From contig CAZUMW010000041.1 in assembly GCA_964621615.1 (NCBI GenBank), positions 1-40,399 on the forward strand: 40,399 nucleotides of DNA, given 5' to 3'. The DNA comes from CAZUMW01 sp964621615. Lineage in GTDB: Bacteria; Desulfobacterota; WTBG01; CAIYCZ01; CAIRTM01. The translations under genes were made by a program, and so were the position numbers. The notes below the pieces were generated by a model. The model was not told the origin of the DNA. It searched no databases and worked only from the letters and a program-made list of their open reading frames with translations. Shown piece after piece: positions 1-6,562 of the stretch; the stretch's first letter is position 1, and every line of letters begins with the position of its first letter.

Positions 1-30
1 TCGCTGCGCTCGAAATGACAAAAATATATC

Positions 31-167
31 ATTACGACACAGCCTCTCCCTCCGGGCAATCCAGTACTATTTTTCAATATCAACATGCAGACAAAATCAT
101 GAGAATCCCGCATATGTCAAACTCTGTGAGTCCTCCGGCAGAGCCGGTGGTTTACCTATGATTATTA
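31..167 (+). repeat. Dispersed structured intergenic repeat, copy A
   Basis: This non-coding stretch aligns over almost its whole length with 30941-31070. Shared blocks are TCCGGGCAATCCAG (51-64), GTCAAACTCTGTGAGTCC (116-133), the GGCAGAGCCGG block (137-147) and ATGATTATTA (158-167). Short complementary arms (CTCTG/CAGAG, and GGT/ACC near the 3' end) recur in both copies with some base changes, which hints at a folded RNA or DNA element. Bases 1-20 resemble the widespread TCGCTGCGCTCGAAATGAC repeat. The remaining bases up to 350 show no gene I can support. Function unknown. Confidence 0.6.
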
Positions 168-351
168 AACAAAACGCATAGCATCCCTGTATGCCGGACA
201 AAGCGGCAGCGTGTCCGGCTTCTTGTTTCTCCTTCTATTACATGCCCTTGTTTCATCAAGGCACCTTTCTGAAGGGCGTTTGCTTTATTCCCCACCTGAT
301 TGGCGGAAAAGTGACCGGCAATGCAAACTCAAAAAATATTTACCTCTTTCC

Positions 352-367
352 CGGCACATGAATTGCA
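352..367 (+). promoter_or_regulatory. Sigma-54-type promoter of the first sulfotransferase
   Basis: The sequence CGGCACATGAATTGCA has GG at 353-354 and GC at 365-366, exactly the 12-base register of the sigma-54 -24/-12 consensus (TGGCAC-N5-TTGCA). Transcription would start near 378, giving a leader of about 80 nt before the ATG at 460. No TTTCTC-N6-GAGAAA dyad of the kind found near 34600 is visible upstream, so a different activator may be involved. Confidence 0.55.
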
Positions 368-459
368 TGAATAATGTATTACGATTTGAAAGAACAGTTT
401 TCCGGCCATGAATGGGCTGATTATTTCGATGAATAACATGATCTGATCGGAGGAAAAAC

Positions 460-1194
460 ATGATTGTACTCAGCGCAGGCATGCCGAAATCCGGTTCTGC
501 ATGGTTTTTTAACATGCTCAACGACATGCTGGTCCGGGCAGGCCACGATGATGTTCGAAACATTCGTGAGCGCTTTCATCTGGAATCGGTCCTGCAGCAT
601 TACAATTGCAACGTTGATGAATTGTCACCGGAAAAACTCTCTCGTATTCTGATTCCCCACGACAGCGGACATACATTTGTTATAAAAACACACAGCGGCC
701 CGACGCCGATGGCTCAGGCCCTTATTGAAAAAGGTACGATAAAGCCGGTCTATATTTTCCGTGACCCCCGTGATGTTGCTTTGTCTGCAATGGATCACGG
801 AAAACAGCTTCGCCGGGCCGGACAAAATCATGTCTTTACCCGATGCGACACCCTGGAAAATTCTGTTCAGTATGTCAAAGAATGGCTTCAAATATGGGAA
901 CAGTGGACACGGATCCCGCAGGTATCGTGCGTTCGGTATGAAGATCTGAGCGCTGATCCACAGGCAGTGCTTGAGCAAGCCGCAGATTTTTTAAACCTCA
1001 ACGTCACGACTGAAGCAATACGCCGCATTATCAACTCATATGACAAAAGCGGAATCACTGAAGAAAGTGCCGAGTTTCTCCATTTCAACAATGGAACGGC
1101 TCAGCGTTTCAAATCCGTTATGAGCAGCGATGAGCAGCACTACTGCACACAGCAGTTCGGGCACTACCTGCACAAAATGAATTGTTCGATTTAG
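460..1194 (+). CDS. Sulfotransferase domain protein
   Basis: This 244-residue protein has the two signatures of PAPS-dependent sulfotransferases. The 5'-phosphosulfate loop is GMPKSGSAWFFNML near residues 7-20, and the 3'-phosphate motif is FRDPRDVALSAMDHGKQ near residues 102-118, with the partner RYEDLSADP near 163-171. The family transfers sulfate from PAPS to sugars, proteins or lipids; the acceptor here cannot be read from sequence. The start is fixed by GGAGG six bases upstream of the ATG. A sigma-54-type promoter lies at 352-367. The 3' 159 bases overlap, antisense, an open frame fused to an AbrB-type antitoxin. It stands apart from the large polysaccharide operon beginning at 4198 but is likely functionally linked to it because that operon carries several more sulfotransferases. 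Confidence 0.85.
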   Translation: MIVLSAGMPKSGSAWFFNMLNDMLVRAGHDDVRNIRERFHLESVLQHYNCNVDELSPEKLSRILIPHDSGHTFVIKTHSGPTPMAQALIEKGTIKPVYIFRDPRDVALSAMDHGKQLRRAGQNHVFTRCDTLENSVQYVKEWLQIWEQWTRIPQVSCVRYEDLSADPQAVLEQAADFLNLNVTTEAIRRIINSYDKSGITEESAEFLHFNNGTAQRFKSVMSSDEQHYCTQQFGHYLHKMNCSI

Positions 1195-1386
1195 GGGGGC
1201 CGTGCTGCTTTTTTTTTGTTTTAAAATACCGTAAACATCACTTACCGGACTTATGCGAAACGGTTTTTTCTGAATAACCACCCCGTCAGGACCTTCTTTG
1301 ATATCCACCTCAATATTTGGGAACAATCCATACTTCTCACGAAGCTTTTTGGGAATAGCCACCTGACCCCGCTCCCCTATTTTCAT
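1036..1386 (-). pseudogene. AbrB/SpoVT-type antitoxin, C-terminus lost, frame runs into sulfotransferase antisense
   Basis: The first 58 or so residues (1386 down to about 1210) are a typical SpoVT-AbrB swapped-hairpin antitoxin: KIGERGQVAIPKKLREKYG, then a KPFR-SPVSDVYGILK segment seen in VapB/MazE-like relatives, which are usually 75-85 residues. After that the frame reads the antisense of the sulfotransferase 3' end for another 58 residues with no family resemblance. An AGGAGGTG ribosome binding site lies before the ATG. The toxin gene that should follow (toward lower coordinates) is absent; the sulfotransferase occupies its place. I infer a decayed toxin-antitoxin module whose 3' half was replaced. 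The N-terminal DNA-binding part could still be made. Confidence 0.6.
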
Positions 1387-1397
1387 ATTTCACACCT

Positions 1398-1422
1398 CCT
1401 ATTTTCATATTTTAAAAATAGG
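1398..1422 (-). promoter_or_regulatory. Palindromic operator candidate of the AbrB-type gene
   Basis: Eight-base perfect arms CCTATTTT (1398-1405) and AAAATAGG (1415-1422) flank a nine-base centre immediately upstream of, and touching, the ribosome binding site of the minus-strand antitoxin remnant. Antitoxins of this family usually autorepress by binding such palindromes, so this is a plausible autoregulatory site. The assignment is inference. Confidence 0.45.
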
Positions 1423-1471
1423 ATAAGCAGAAAGGTTCAATAATAAATCAAGGAGATATTTTTTTTTAGTC

Positions 1472-1545
1472 ATACCCCGGCTTGTCCGGGGTATCCAGCA
1501 TACCGTAGAGCTTTTTCGTTACATCACATGCTGGATTGCCCGGAC
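1472..1545. repeat. Imperfect inverted repeat, MITE-like
   Basis: An outer pair of 18-base arms (1484-1501 and 1528-1545) is complementary except for two bases. A second perfect hairpin, ATACCCCGG (1472-1480) with CCGGGGTAT (1486-1494), overlaps the left arm, so two alternative foldings exist. The sequence resembles the CCCCGGCTTGTCCGGGG-type intergenic repeats common in proteobacteria-like genomes. No coding frame is credible here. Confidence 0.5.
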
Positions 1546-1791
1546 TGATGCCATGCAAGGACCATAACCGCTTTTAATGGACACATTCTCATATAATAAA
1601 CAATGCTACTGTGACACAGCCTCCCAGCCGAGTGATGCCGATCGTGGCGAAACTGCCGGGTATCTCGTTATATTTTATTTGATACCTGTGCTCGGTATTT
1701 TCTACAAAAGTTCATACAGGGTATTAATCCCGGCATATATTCTCTTAACAACCATGCCCCCAAAAAACCATTTGCGTTTCAAAAAAGCGGA

Positions 1792-1911
1792 AACAATTTT
1801 GACAATGTATACCTTTTGTCTTTTAATTTTGATAAACATGTTTTTTTTCTAAAAACAATCTTACCGAACAGAAAGGCAACACGAAAATATATGGGGGAAG
1901 AAAATGGTTAA
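1792..1911 (+). pseudogene. 3' remnant of the toxin partner of the CopG-like antitoxin
   Basis: A frame ending with TAA at 1909-1911 reads DNVYLLSFNFDKHVFFLKTI followed by LPNRKATRKYMGEENG. I recall the ending 'FLKTIxPSRKATKKYL' from small BrnT/DUF4258-type toxins that precede CopG-like antitoxins of the sort found at 1924; no database was searched. The frame overlaps the antitoxin ATG at 1904 by eight bases, the usual toxin-antitoxin coupling. Upstream of about 1792 the frame loses any resemblance and has no start codon with a ribosome binding site; the DNA there is repeat-like (GACACAGCCTC). I read this as a 5'-truncated toxin. Moderate to low confidence. Confidence 0.4.
1799..1827 (+). promoter_or_regulatory. 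Sigma-70-like promoter candidate before the antitoxin
   Basis: TTGACA (1799-1804), a 17-base spacer and TTTAAT (1822-1827) match the housekeeping consensus at 11 of 12 positions. It lies inside the toxin remnant and could give the antitoxin its own expression, although it also encodes toxin residues and may be coincidence. Confidence 0.35.
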
Positions 1912-1923
1912 AAGCAAAAAAAA

Positions 1924-2181
1924 GTGCCGCTTGATGATTATGAAACTGACATTCTGGAAGCTTATGAAAAAGGGGAGCTCAAACCTTCTCGTTCTCAAAC
2001 CGACTTTCAGACTGTTGCCGCAAATACAATGAAAAAAAATCGTAAAATCAATATACGCATATCAGAAAACGACCTTGCCGCTCTACAGCGGAAGGCGGAA
2101 CGGGAAGGCATTCCATATCAAACCCTGATCGGCAGCGTGCTGCATAAATATGCCAGCGGATTTCTGAAAGAATCAATGTAA
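1924..2181 (+). CDS. CopG-like antitoxin, apparently frameshifted at an A8 run
   Basis: The 85-residue frame contains a conserved N-terminal PLDDYETDILEAYEKGELKP segment and a ribbon-helix-helix core (KKNRKINIRISENDLAALQRKA, GIPYQTLIGSVLHKY), as in CopG-family antitoxins. The only start in this frame is GTG at 1924. A better start exists: ATG at 1904 preceded by GGGGGAAG, reading MVKSKK and then entering a run of eight A (1916-1923). One more A would join it to the conserved frame. So either the gene carries a one-base deletion, transcription slippage restores it, or the read has a homopolymer error. A strong hairpin terminator follows at 2192-2239. Confidence 0.65.
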   Translation: MPLDDYETDILEAYEKGELKPSRSQTDFQTVAANTMKKNRKINIRISENDLAALQRKAEREGIPYQTLIGSVLHKYASGFLKESM

Positions 2182-2191
2182 TACCAAAACA

Positions 2192-2239
2192 AAAAAGCGA
2201 TGGCCGGCCGAAGAATACAACAGCCGGCCATCGCTTTTT
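2192..2239. terminator. Bidirectional intrinsic terminator
   Basis: Seventeen-base perfect arms (2192-2208 and 2223-2239) form a GC-rich stem GCGATGGCCGGC flanked by A and T runs on both sides. It sits between the convergent antitoxin gene (plus) and NHL gene (minus) and can serve both. Confidence 0.9.
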
Positions 2240-2287
2240 ATTTTTATCTCAATAGACCGGAAAGAGTCTTTTTTGCCGATCCGGAGA

Positions 2288-3514
2288 TCATTCTCCTCCA
2301 ACCATCACTTCCATTACCGGCACTATTGCAGCCATCATTGCAGCAGCGGTCTTTTTGAGAGCGGGATGTTTTTTCATTGCAGCGGTCAGTGAATCAGCCC
2401 GCTCATAGTAGATTTCTATAATTTTTGTGCCTGTTTTGTTTTTCGCCAGCACGCGGTCCCGGAAAGCGCGGACAGTTTCCAAGCGCGGATCACTTTCCCC
2501 CATCGCATAGGCAATCGGGCATGCTCCGCTGTCGGTATTGAACTTCTGTATGCGGTGGTTTTCCGTGTCTGCAACGTACACATTGCCTGCTGTATCTACA
2601 GCGATACCTTCAGGGAACTTAAACTGTCCCTGTCCCGTACCGTTATCCCCCCATCTGACAATCACGCTTCCTGAGCTGTCAAGCTTGGTTACTTCCGCGT
2701 TTGTGCTGTCTGCCACATAAATATTTCCTGCGCTGTCAACAGCAATCCCCTGCGGATAGGCAAACTGCCCGCTATTCCATACCGCCGTAACCTCCCCTGA
2801 AGAATTAAACTTTTGAATTCGTGAATTACTGCTGTCGGCTACGTAAATATTACCCGTTCCATCAACTGCGACTCCGCCCGGATAGCCGAATTTTCCTTCT
2901 TCATCACCGATTGATCCGATTGATGATTGATATTGCCCCTGTGCATCAAATATCTGTATCCGGGCATTCATGCTGTCGGCAACATAGACGCTTCCAGTCA
3001 GATCAACAGCGACATCATCCGGCATGTCGAACTCACCAGCGCCGGTGCCGCGTATTCCCCACTCAGTCACAAAGGTACCATCGGAACTGTATTTCAGTAC
3101 AACATTCCTGCTGCTGTCGGCAACATACACAAAGCCGCCCGTGCTTACGGCGATACCGGCTGGATTTATAAGCTGGCCGCTTTCGGGCCCTTCTTCACCC
3201 CATGCACTCAAAAAATTTCCGTTGGAATCGAATTTCTGAATGCGGGCATTCAGGCTGTCTGAAACGTAGACATTTCCGGACATATCAACAGCAACATCCG
3301 CGGGATATGCAAACTCTCCTGTGGCGCTTCCTTCCTGGCCCCATGAAGTTACAAACTGATAGCTGTCACCGGCAAAGCACAGACCCGTGCATACAAACAG
3401 CAGAACCGAAAGCGCAACAGCCCCTATCACCAAGAGCCTCATGATATTTTCCGTTGAACCCGCCAAGCTTTCAGTTTCTGTGTAGTGTCTTGCTCCTGCA
3501 TGCTTCTTCATCAT
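2288..3514 (-). CDS. Secreted NHL-repeat protein with C-terminal CFI-box-like domain
   Basis: This 408-residue protein starts at the ATG six bases after AGGAGG. A hydrophobic segment at about residues 27-48 (RLLVIGAVALSVLLFVCTG, ending CFAG) looks like a signal peptide preceded by an unusually long hydrophilic N-region; Met25 is an alternative start. About six NHL repeats follow (residues 52-330), each with the pattern P-x-G/D-(I/V)AVD-x-x-GN-(I/V)YVADS-x-N-x-R-(I/V)QKF, expected to fold as a beta-propeller. The tail begins CPIAYAMGESDPRLETVRAF and continues FRDRVL ... IYYE, which resembles the CFI-box C-terminal domain known from secreted beta-propeller proteins, with Pro replacing Phe. The role is probably extracellular binding; no enzymatic site is visible. 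It is monocistronic and ends at the 2192-2239 terminator. Confidence 0.85.
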   Translation of the reverse strand: MMKKHAGARHYTETESLAGSTENIMRLLVIGAVALSVLLFVCTGLCFAGDSYQFVTSWGQEGSATGEFAYPADVAVDMSGNVYVSDSLNARIQKFDSNGNFLSAWGEEGPESGQLINPAGIAVSTGGFVYVADSSRNVVLKYSSDGTFVTEWGIRGTGAGEFDMPDDVAVDLTGSVYVADSMNARIQIFDAQGQYQSSIGSIGDEEGKFGYPGGVAVDGTGNIYVADSSNSRIQKFNSSGEVTAVWNSGQFAYPQGIAVDSAGNIYVADSTNAEVTKLDSSGSVIVRWGDNGTGQGQFKFPEGIAVDTAGNVYVADTENHRIQKFNTDSGACPIAYAMGESDPRLETVRAFRDRVLAKNKTGTKIIEIYYERADSLTAAMKKHPALKKTAAAMMAAIVPVMEVMVGGE

Positions 3515-3573
3515 TCTGACCTCCTCTTATGCTGATTAACGGTAGTTTATAAATAATGTATGGAGCGCTTTAG

Positions 3574-3758
3574 AAAATCCCCCTAAATCCCCCTTTGCTC
3601 AAAGGGGGACTGGTTTTGGCTATCCCCCCAATTTTTTTCAAAGCAGGACTGGTTTTGGCTATCCCCCCGTTTTTTTTCAAAGGGAAACCGATCCTGGCTA
3701 TCCCCTTTTTTCACCGTTTCGTTTCCCCTCTTTGCAAAGAGGGGTCAGGGGAGATTTT
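3574..3758. repeat. MITE-like element with terminal inverted repeats and three internal 39-bp units
   Basis: The ends AAAATCCCCCTAAATCCCC (from 3574) and its near complement ending GGGGAGATTTT (to 3758) form inverted repeats of about 24 bases. Between them, a unit of about 39 bp (TCAAAGGGGGACTGG, then TTTTGGCTATCCCCCC and a T run) occurs three times at roughly 3599, 3638 and 3677, the last copy diverged. This matches the CCCCTTTGAAAAAGGGG-type elements scattered in many bacterial genomes. Bases 3759-4130 contain nothing I recognise besides AT-rich sequence. Confidence 0.55.
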
Positions 3759-4133
3759 CCCTTTGTAAATACAGGCCGGGAGGGGGTTCAATTCTGAACT
3801 CAAATTTAAAGCAAATAAAATGCCATGCCTATTATTAAAAGGGGCCAAAAAAAGGTAAAAGAAGCTGTTTGTTTTCACTGTTAAAAATATATGCAGCAAT
3901 AAAATTGCTCAAAATTAACATCATATTAAACACACTGCAATCCGGGACAAGGCCCGATGATAAGAATTTTTACCGTTAATTATCCCTTGTATCCGGCTAT
4001 CTGCCTGTTTCTTTTTTGTGTTTAGTGTCCATAGGTAAATATTGCCGGTATTTTGACAGGCCTTTTCCGGTATTTTCAGATGGTGCCGCACAAAAACCAA
4101 CATAACATCTTGTTTTTGCTTTTTATTTTTGTT

Positions 4134-4149
4134 TGGCTCAGTATTTGCT
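4134..4149 (+). promoter_or_regulatory. Sigma-54-type promoter of the polysaccharide operon
   Basis: TGGCTCAGTATTTGCT places GG at 4135-4136 and GC at 4147-4148, the 12-base -24/-12 register, with a TTGCT -12 element. Transcription would begin near 4160, 38 nt before the ATG at 4198. Its position inside the longer TTG-started frame (4129) argues that the regulator really starts at 4198. No dyad like those at 34567-34667 is seen upstream. Confidence 0.55.
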
Positions 4150-4197
4150 AATCATTCAGTCAGTAAACGAACAATAATCATTACAGGCCCTGACGCT

Positions 4198-4821
4198 ATG
4201 ATCAACAATTTTGACTCTGAATTTTTGATACCAACAAAACAGCTGCGACGGCTTTCAGTGCTGACAACCATTGCGCATAATCCGAAAGTCAGCCAGCACA
4301 AAATCGGCAAAGCAACCCATATGAGCAGCGCAATGGTGAACAACTATATAAAAACGCTGCAGGAAGATGGCCTTATACGGATCAGCGGCCAGACAAACAG
4401 AACTCAGAAATATCATTTGACAGATGACGGGCGTGACGAACTGCTGACGCTTTTTCACTCTTATTCCGCTGAAATATTCAGCCTGTACAGCATCACGAAG
4501 CAGCAGCTGATAAAAAAGCTCACAGATATTCACCGAAGCGGCGTTACCGCTGTTGCCCTGGCCGGTATTTCAGACACAGCCGAAATCATTTATGCGGCGA
4601 TACGGGAAACACCGTTACAGCTGACCGCTGTGTGTGATACAGACGAGCACAGGCAAGGCATTGCTTTTAACGAATATATTATACAGCCGCTTGAATATCT
4701 CCGTGCAATACAGACAGATGCAATAATTATCGGAACACGATCAGAACAGGAGAAATTAGCCGGCGCTATTCAGACAGCAGCAGGACCGAAAACAGTGATC
4801 AAAAACCTGTTTGAGCCATAA
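4198..4821 (+). CDS. Winged-helix transcriptional regulator with Rossmann-like C-terminal domain
   Basis: From the ATG at 4198 the protein has 207 residues. Residues 10-80 form a MarR/ArsR-like winged helix: a helix-turn-helix around KVSQHKIGKATHMSSAMVNN and a wing with RTQKYHLTDDGRDELL. Residues 105-200 resemble a nucleotide- or CoA-binding Rossmann fold (VTAVALAGISDTAEIIYAAI, then AVCDTDEHRQG and DAIIIGTRS). Such regulators often open surface-polysaccharide clusters. A longer frame begins with TTG at 4129 but would cover the sigma-54-type promoter at 4134-4149. The ribosome binding site before 4198 is weak. The next gene begins 12 bases after the stop, so this is the first gene of the operon. 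The ligand is unknown. Confidence 0.75.
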   Translation: MINNFDSEFLIPTKQLRRLSVLTTIAHNPKVSQHKIGKATHMSSAMVNNYIKTLQEDGLIRISGQTNRTQKYHLTDDGRDELLTLFHSYSAEIFSLYSITKQQLIKKLTDIHRSGVTAVALAGISDTAEIIYAAIRETPLQLTAVCDTDEHRQGIAFNEYIIQPLEYLRAIQTDAIIIGTRSEQEKLAGAIQTAAGPKTVIKNLFEP

Positions 4822-4833
4822 AGGATACAGAAG

Positions 4834-5385
4834 GTGACACTGCGATACGATGACAATCCCCGGCAGATGTACCCGGATGATCTGTTTGCCTGCCGGGAAA
4901 AGGAGACGCTCTGGTGGGTCGCACACACCGGAAGCCGCCGTGAAAAAGCGCTTGCGCACTTTCTGGCACAACGGCAAATCGGCTATTATCTGCCGATGCT
5001 GCCCAGAAAACAGGCATCAAAGAACAGGGTGCGCTTTTCGCTGATGCCGCTGTTTCCCGGATATGTTTTTTTCCGGGGGAATGCGGAAAGCCGCACGTGT
5101 GCCTGCAGCTCACGGCACATTGTCCGGGTCATCACCATACACGATCAGCACACATTGACAGCACAGCTGCACAATATCCGCCGTGCCCTTCATGCCGGGC
5201 TCCCCCTGTACAGCTGCCGCCCTTTTACAAAGGGACAGCGGGTGCGCATCGCCTCCGGGCCGATGCGCGGTCTCGAGGGGGCGATCGTGAGGCAGAGCCA
5301 CAACCGGCGGCTGATTCTGTCTGTTGACGCAATCGGACAGGGTGTTGCCGTTGATCTCGATGCACACATGGTAGAGGCGGCTTAG
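4834..5385 (+). CDS. RfaH/UpxY-type NusG paralogue, transcription antiterminator
   Basis: This 183-residue protein has a NusG N-terminal domain at residues 24-115 (LWWVAHTGSRREKALAHFLA; the family's PLFPGYVFF signature at about residues 72-80) and a C-terminal KOW segment near residues 130-165 (FTKGQRVRIASGPMRGLEG). NusG paralogues of this kind stay on RNA polymerase and suppress termination through long polysaccharide operons, which fits the very long operon downstream. It begins with GTG at 4834, twelve bases after the regulator's stop, with an AAGGA element upstream. It is about the usual family length. No ops-like recruitment element could be recognised. The family assignment is firm; target operon is inferred from context. 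Confidence 0.85.
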   Translation: MTLRYDDNPRQMYPDDLFACREKETLWWVAHTGSRREKALAHFLAQRQIGYYLPMLPRKQASKNRVRFSLMPLFPGYVFFRGNAESRTCACSSRHIVRVITIHDQHTLTAQLHNIRRALHAGLPLYSCRPFTKGQRVRIASGPMRGLEGAIVRQSHNRRLILSVDAIGQGVAVDLDAHMVEAA

Positions 5386-5422
5386 CAATATAGTTTTCTT
5401 TAGAAAAAACACAGGATACGGG

Positions 5423-6475
5423 GTGCAATCAAACATGCACTGCGAACAACAGGATCCGTTAAACAATCCGCCACACAAAAAAAAATCAGAAAACAGCGCT
5501 TTCGCCGGGCCTCCTCAACACAAAACCGCCCAAGAGCTGAACGCATACGGCGAAGACTGGTTTGCGGCAGGCAACAGAGAAAAAGCAGCGGCTGCGTTTG
5601 AGCAGGCCATTGAGGCCGACCCCTACTTTGCGCCGGCATGGAATAACCTCGGCGTTCTGTGGTACTCCGAAAACAGGGAAAAAGCGAAAACATATCTTGA
5701 GACCGCCTACCGGCTTGCCCCCGGAGACAAAAGCGCTGTATTAAACATCGGGCGCATCTACGCCGGGATGGAAGAATACGAAAGAGCCCGCAGCTGCTAT
5801 GCCGGATATCTTAACGCCTGCCCTGAAGACGAAGATATTCTGCAGCGCATAGCCGAACTACCTGAATACAATGCTCCGGCGCAGGAAAAAGGCAGCGCCG
5901 GATTCAAAGCGGCCCCTTCATCGAATAAGCCTCATACGGATTCACGCACACACCCTCTAAGGGTGGAGCTCGGCGCCGGAGGCAGAAAACTGCAGGGCTG
6001 GATCTCGCTGGACAAAGACCCCGGAGCTGATTTGTGTCACGATCTGACAGATCCTCTTCCCTTTGAGGACAAGACAGTCGACGAGCTGTATGCCTCGCAC
6101 GTGCTCGAGCATTTTTCATACCCGCAACCGATGTGCGGGCTCCTGGCTGAGTGCTGGCGGGTTCTCAAGCCGGGCGGCCGCCTCCGTGTCTCGGTGCCGA
6201 ATGCCCGGATATATCTGGAAGCCTACTTTAATCCGGAAGGATTTGATCCCGGGACATGCCGCTATAAACCGGCGTTTCATTACAACTCAAAAATTGATTT
6301 TGTCAACTACATTGCCTATATGGACGGGCATCACCGGTATATGTTTGATGAGGAGAACCTGGTTGCCGTGCTTCAACAATCATCATTTAAACATGTGGGG
6401 CTCAGGGATTTTGACCCTGCAGTTGATCTTGAAAAAAGGCGCTATGAGTCAATCTATGCAGAGGCATATGCCTGA
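5423..6475 (+). CDS. TPR - SAM-dependent methyltransferase fusion
   Basis: The 350-residue protein begins at GTG 5423 (AGGA seven bases upstream); ATG at 5435 is an alternative. Residues 36-145 hold about three tetratricopeptide repeats (ELNAYGEDWFAAGNREKAAA, AWNNLGVLWYSENREKAKTY, AVLNIGRIYAGMEEYERARS). Residues 178-345 are a class I methyltransferase: motif I VELGAGGRKLQGWISLD, the DLTDPLPFEDKTVDELYASH segment and ECWRVLKPGGRLRVSVPNA. This arrangement is typical of methyltransferase domains in O-antigen and glycan clusters. It probably methylates a sugar or a glycan-bearing protein at the cytoplasmic side. It belongs to the operon starting at 4198; the gap to the antiterminator gene is 37 bases. 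Confidence 0.85.
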   Translation: MQSNMHCEQQDPLNNPPHKKKSENSAFAGPPQHKTAQELNAYGEDWFAAGNREKAAAAFEQAIEADPYFAPAWNNLGVLWYSENREKAKTYLETAYRLAPGDKSAVLNIGRIYAGMEEYERARSCYAGYLNACPEDEDILQRIAELPEYNAPAQEKGSAGFKAAPSSNKPHTDSRTHPLRVELGAGGRKLQGWISLDKDPGADLCHDLTDPLPFEDKTVDELYASHVLEHFSYPQPMCGLLAECWRVLKPGGRLRVSVPNARIYLEAYFNPEGFDPGTCRYKPAFHYNSKIDFVNYIAYMDGHHRYMFDEENLVAVLQQSSFKHVGLRDFDPAVDLEKRRYESIYAEAYA

Positions 6476-6562
6476 GCATGTGAGCGCACTGTGTTAATCA
6501 GTGACTTGCTGAGAATCTCTTGTTAAACATCCGGCAATACGCAAAATACACTGTAAAGAGCA

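Noticed and set aside
31..167. Annotating the repeat as a GEMM (cyclic di-GMP) riboswitch
   Set aside because: Only fragments of the consensus are recognisable, the P1b tetraloop stem cannot be drawn, and copy A lies about 290 bases from the next gene. Kept as an open hypothesis only.
211..411. A 66-codon plus-strand open frame before the first sulfotransferase
   Set aside because: No ribosome binding site, no recognisable composition, and it overlaps the sigma-54-type promoter at 352-367.
1577..1852. A 91-codon plus-strand open frame with hydrophobic stretches
   Set aside because: It starts in repeat-like DNA (CYCDTASQ comes from the GACACAGCCTC repeat), lacks a ribosome binding site, and another frame over its 3' half encodes the recognisable toxin remnant.
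4129..4197. TTG-initiated extension of the winged-helix regulator
   Set aside because: It would place the sigma-54-type promoter inside the coding region, and the family resemblance begins after the ATG at 4198.
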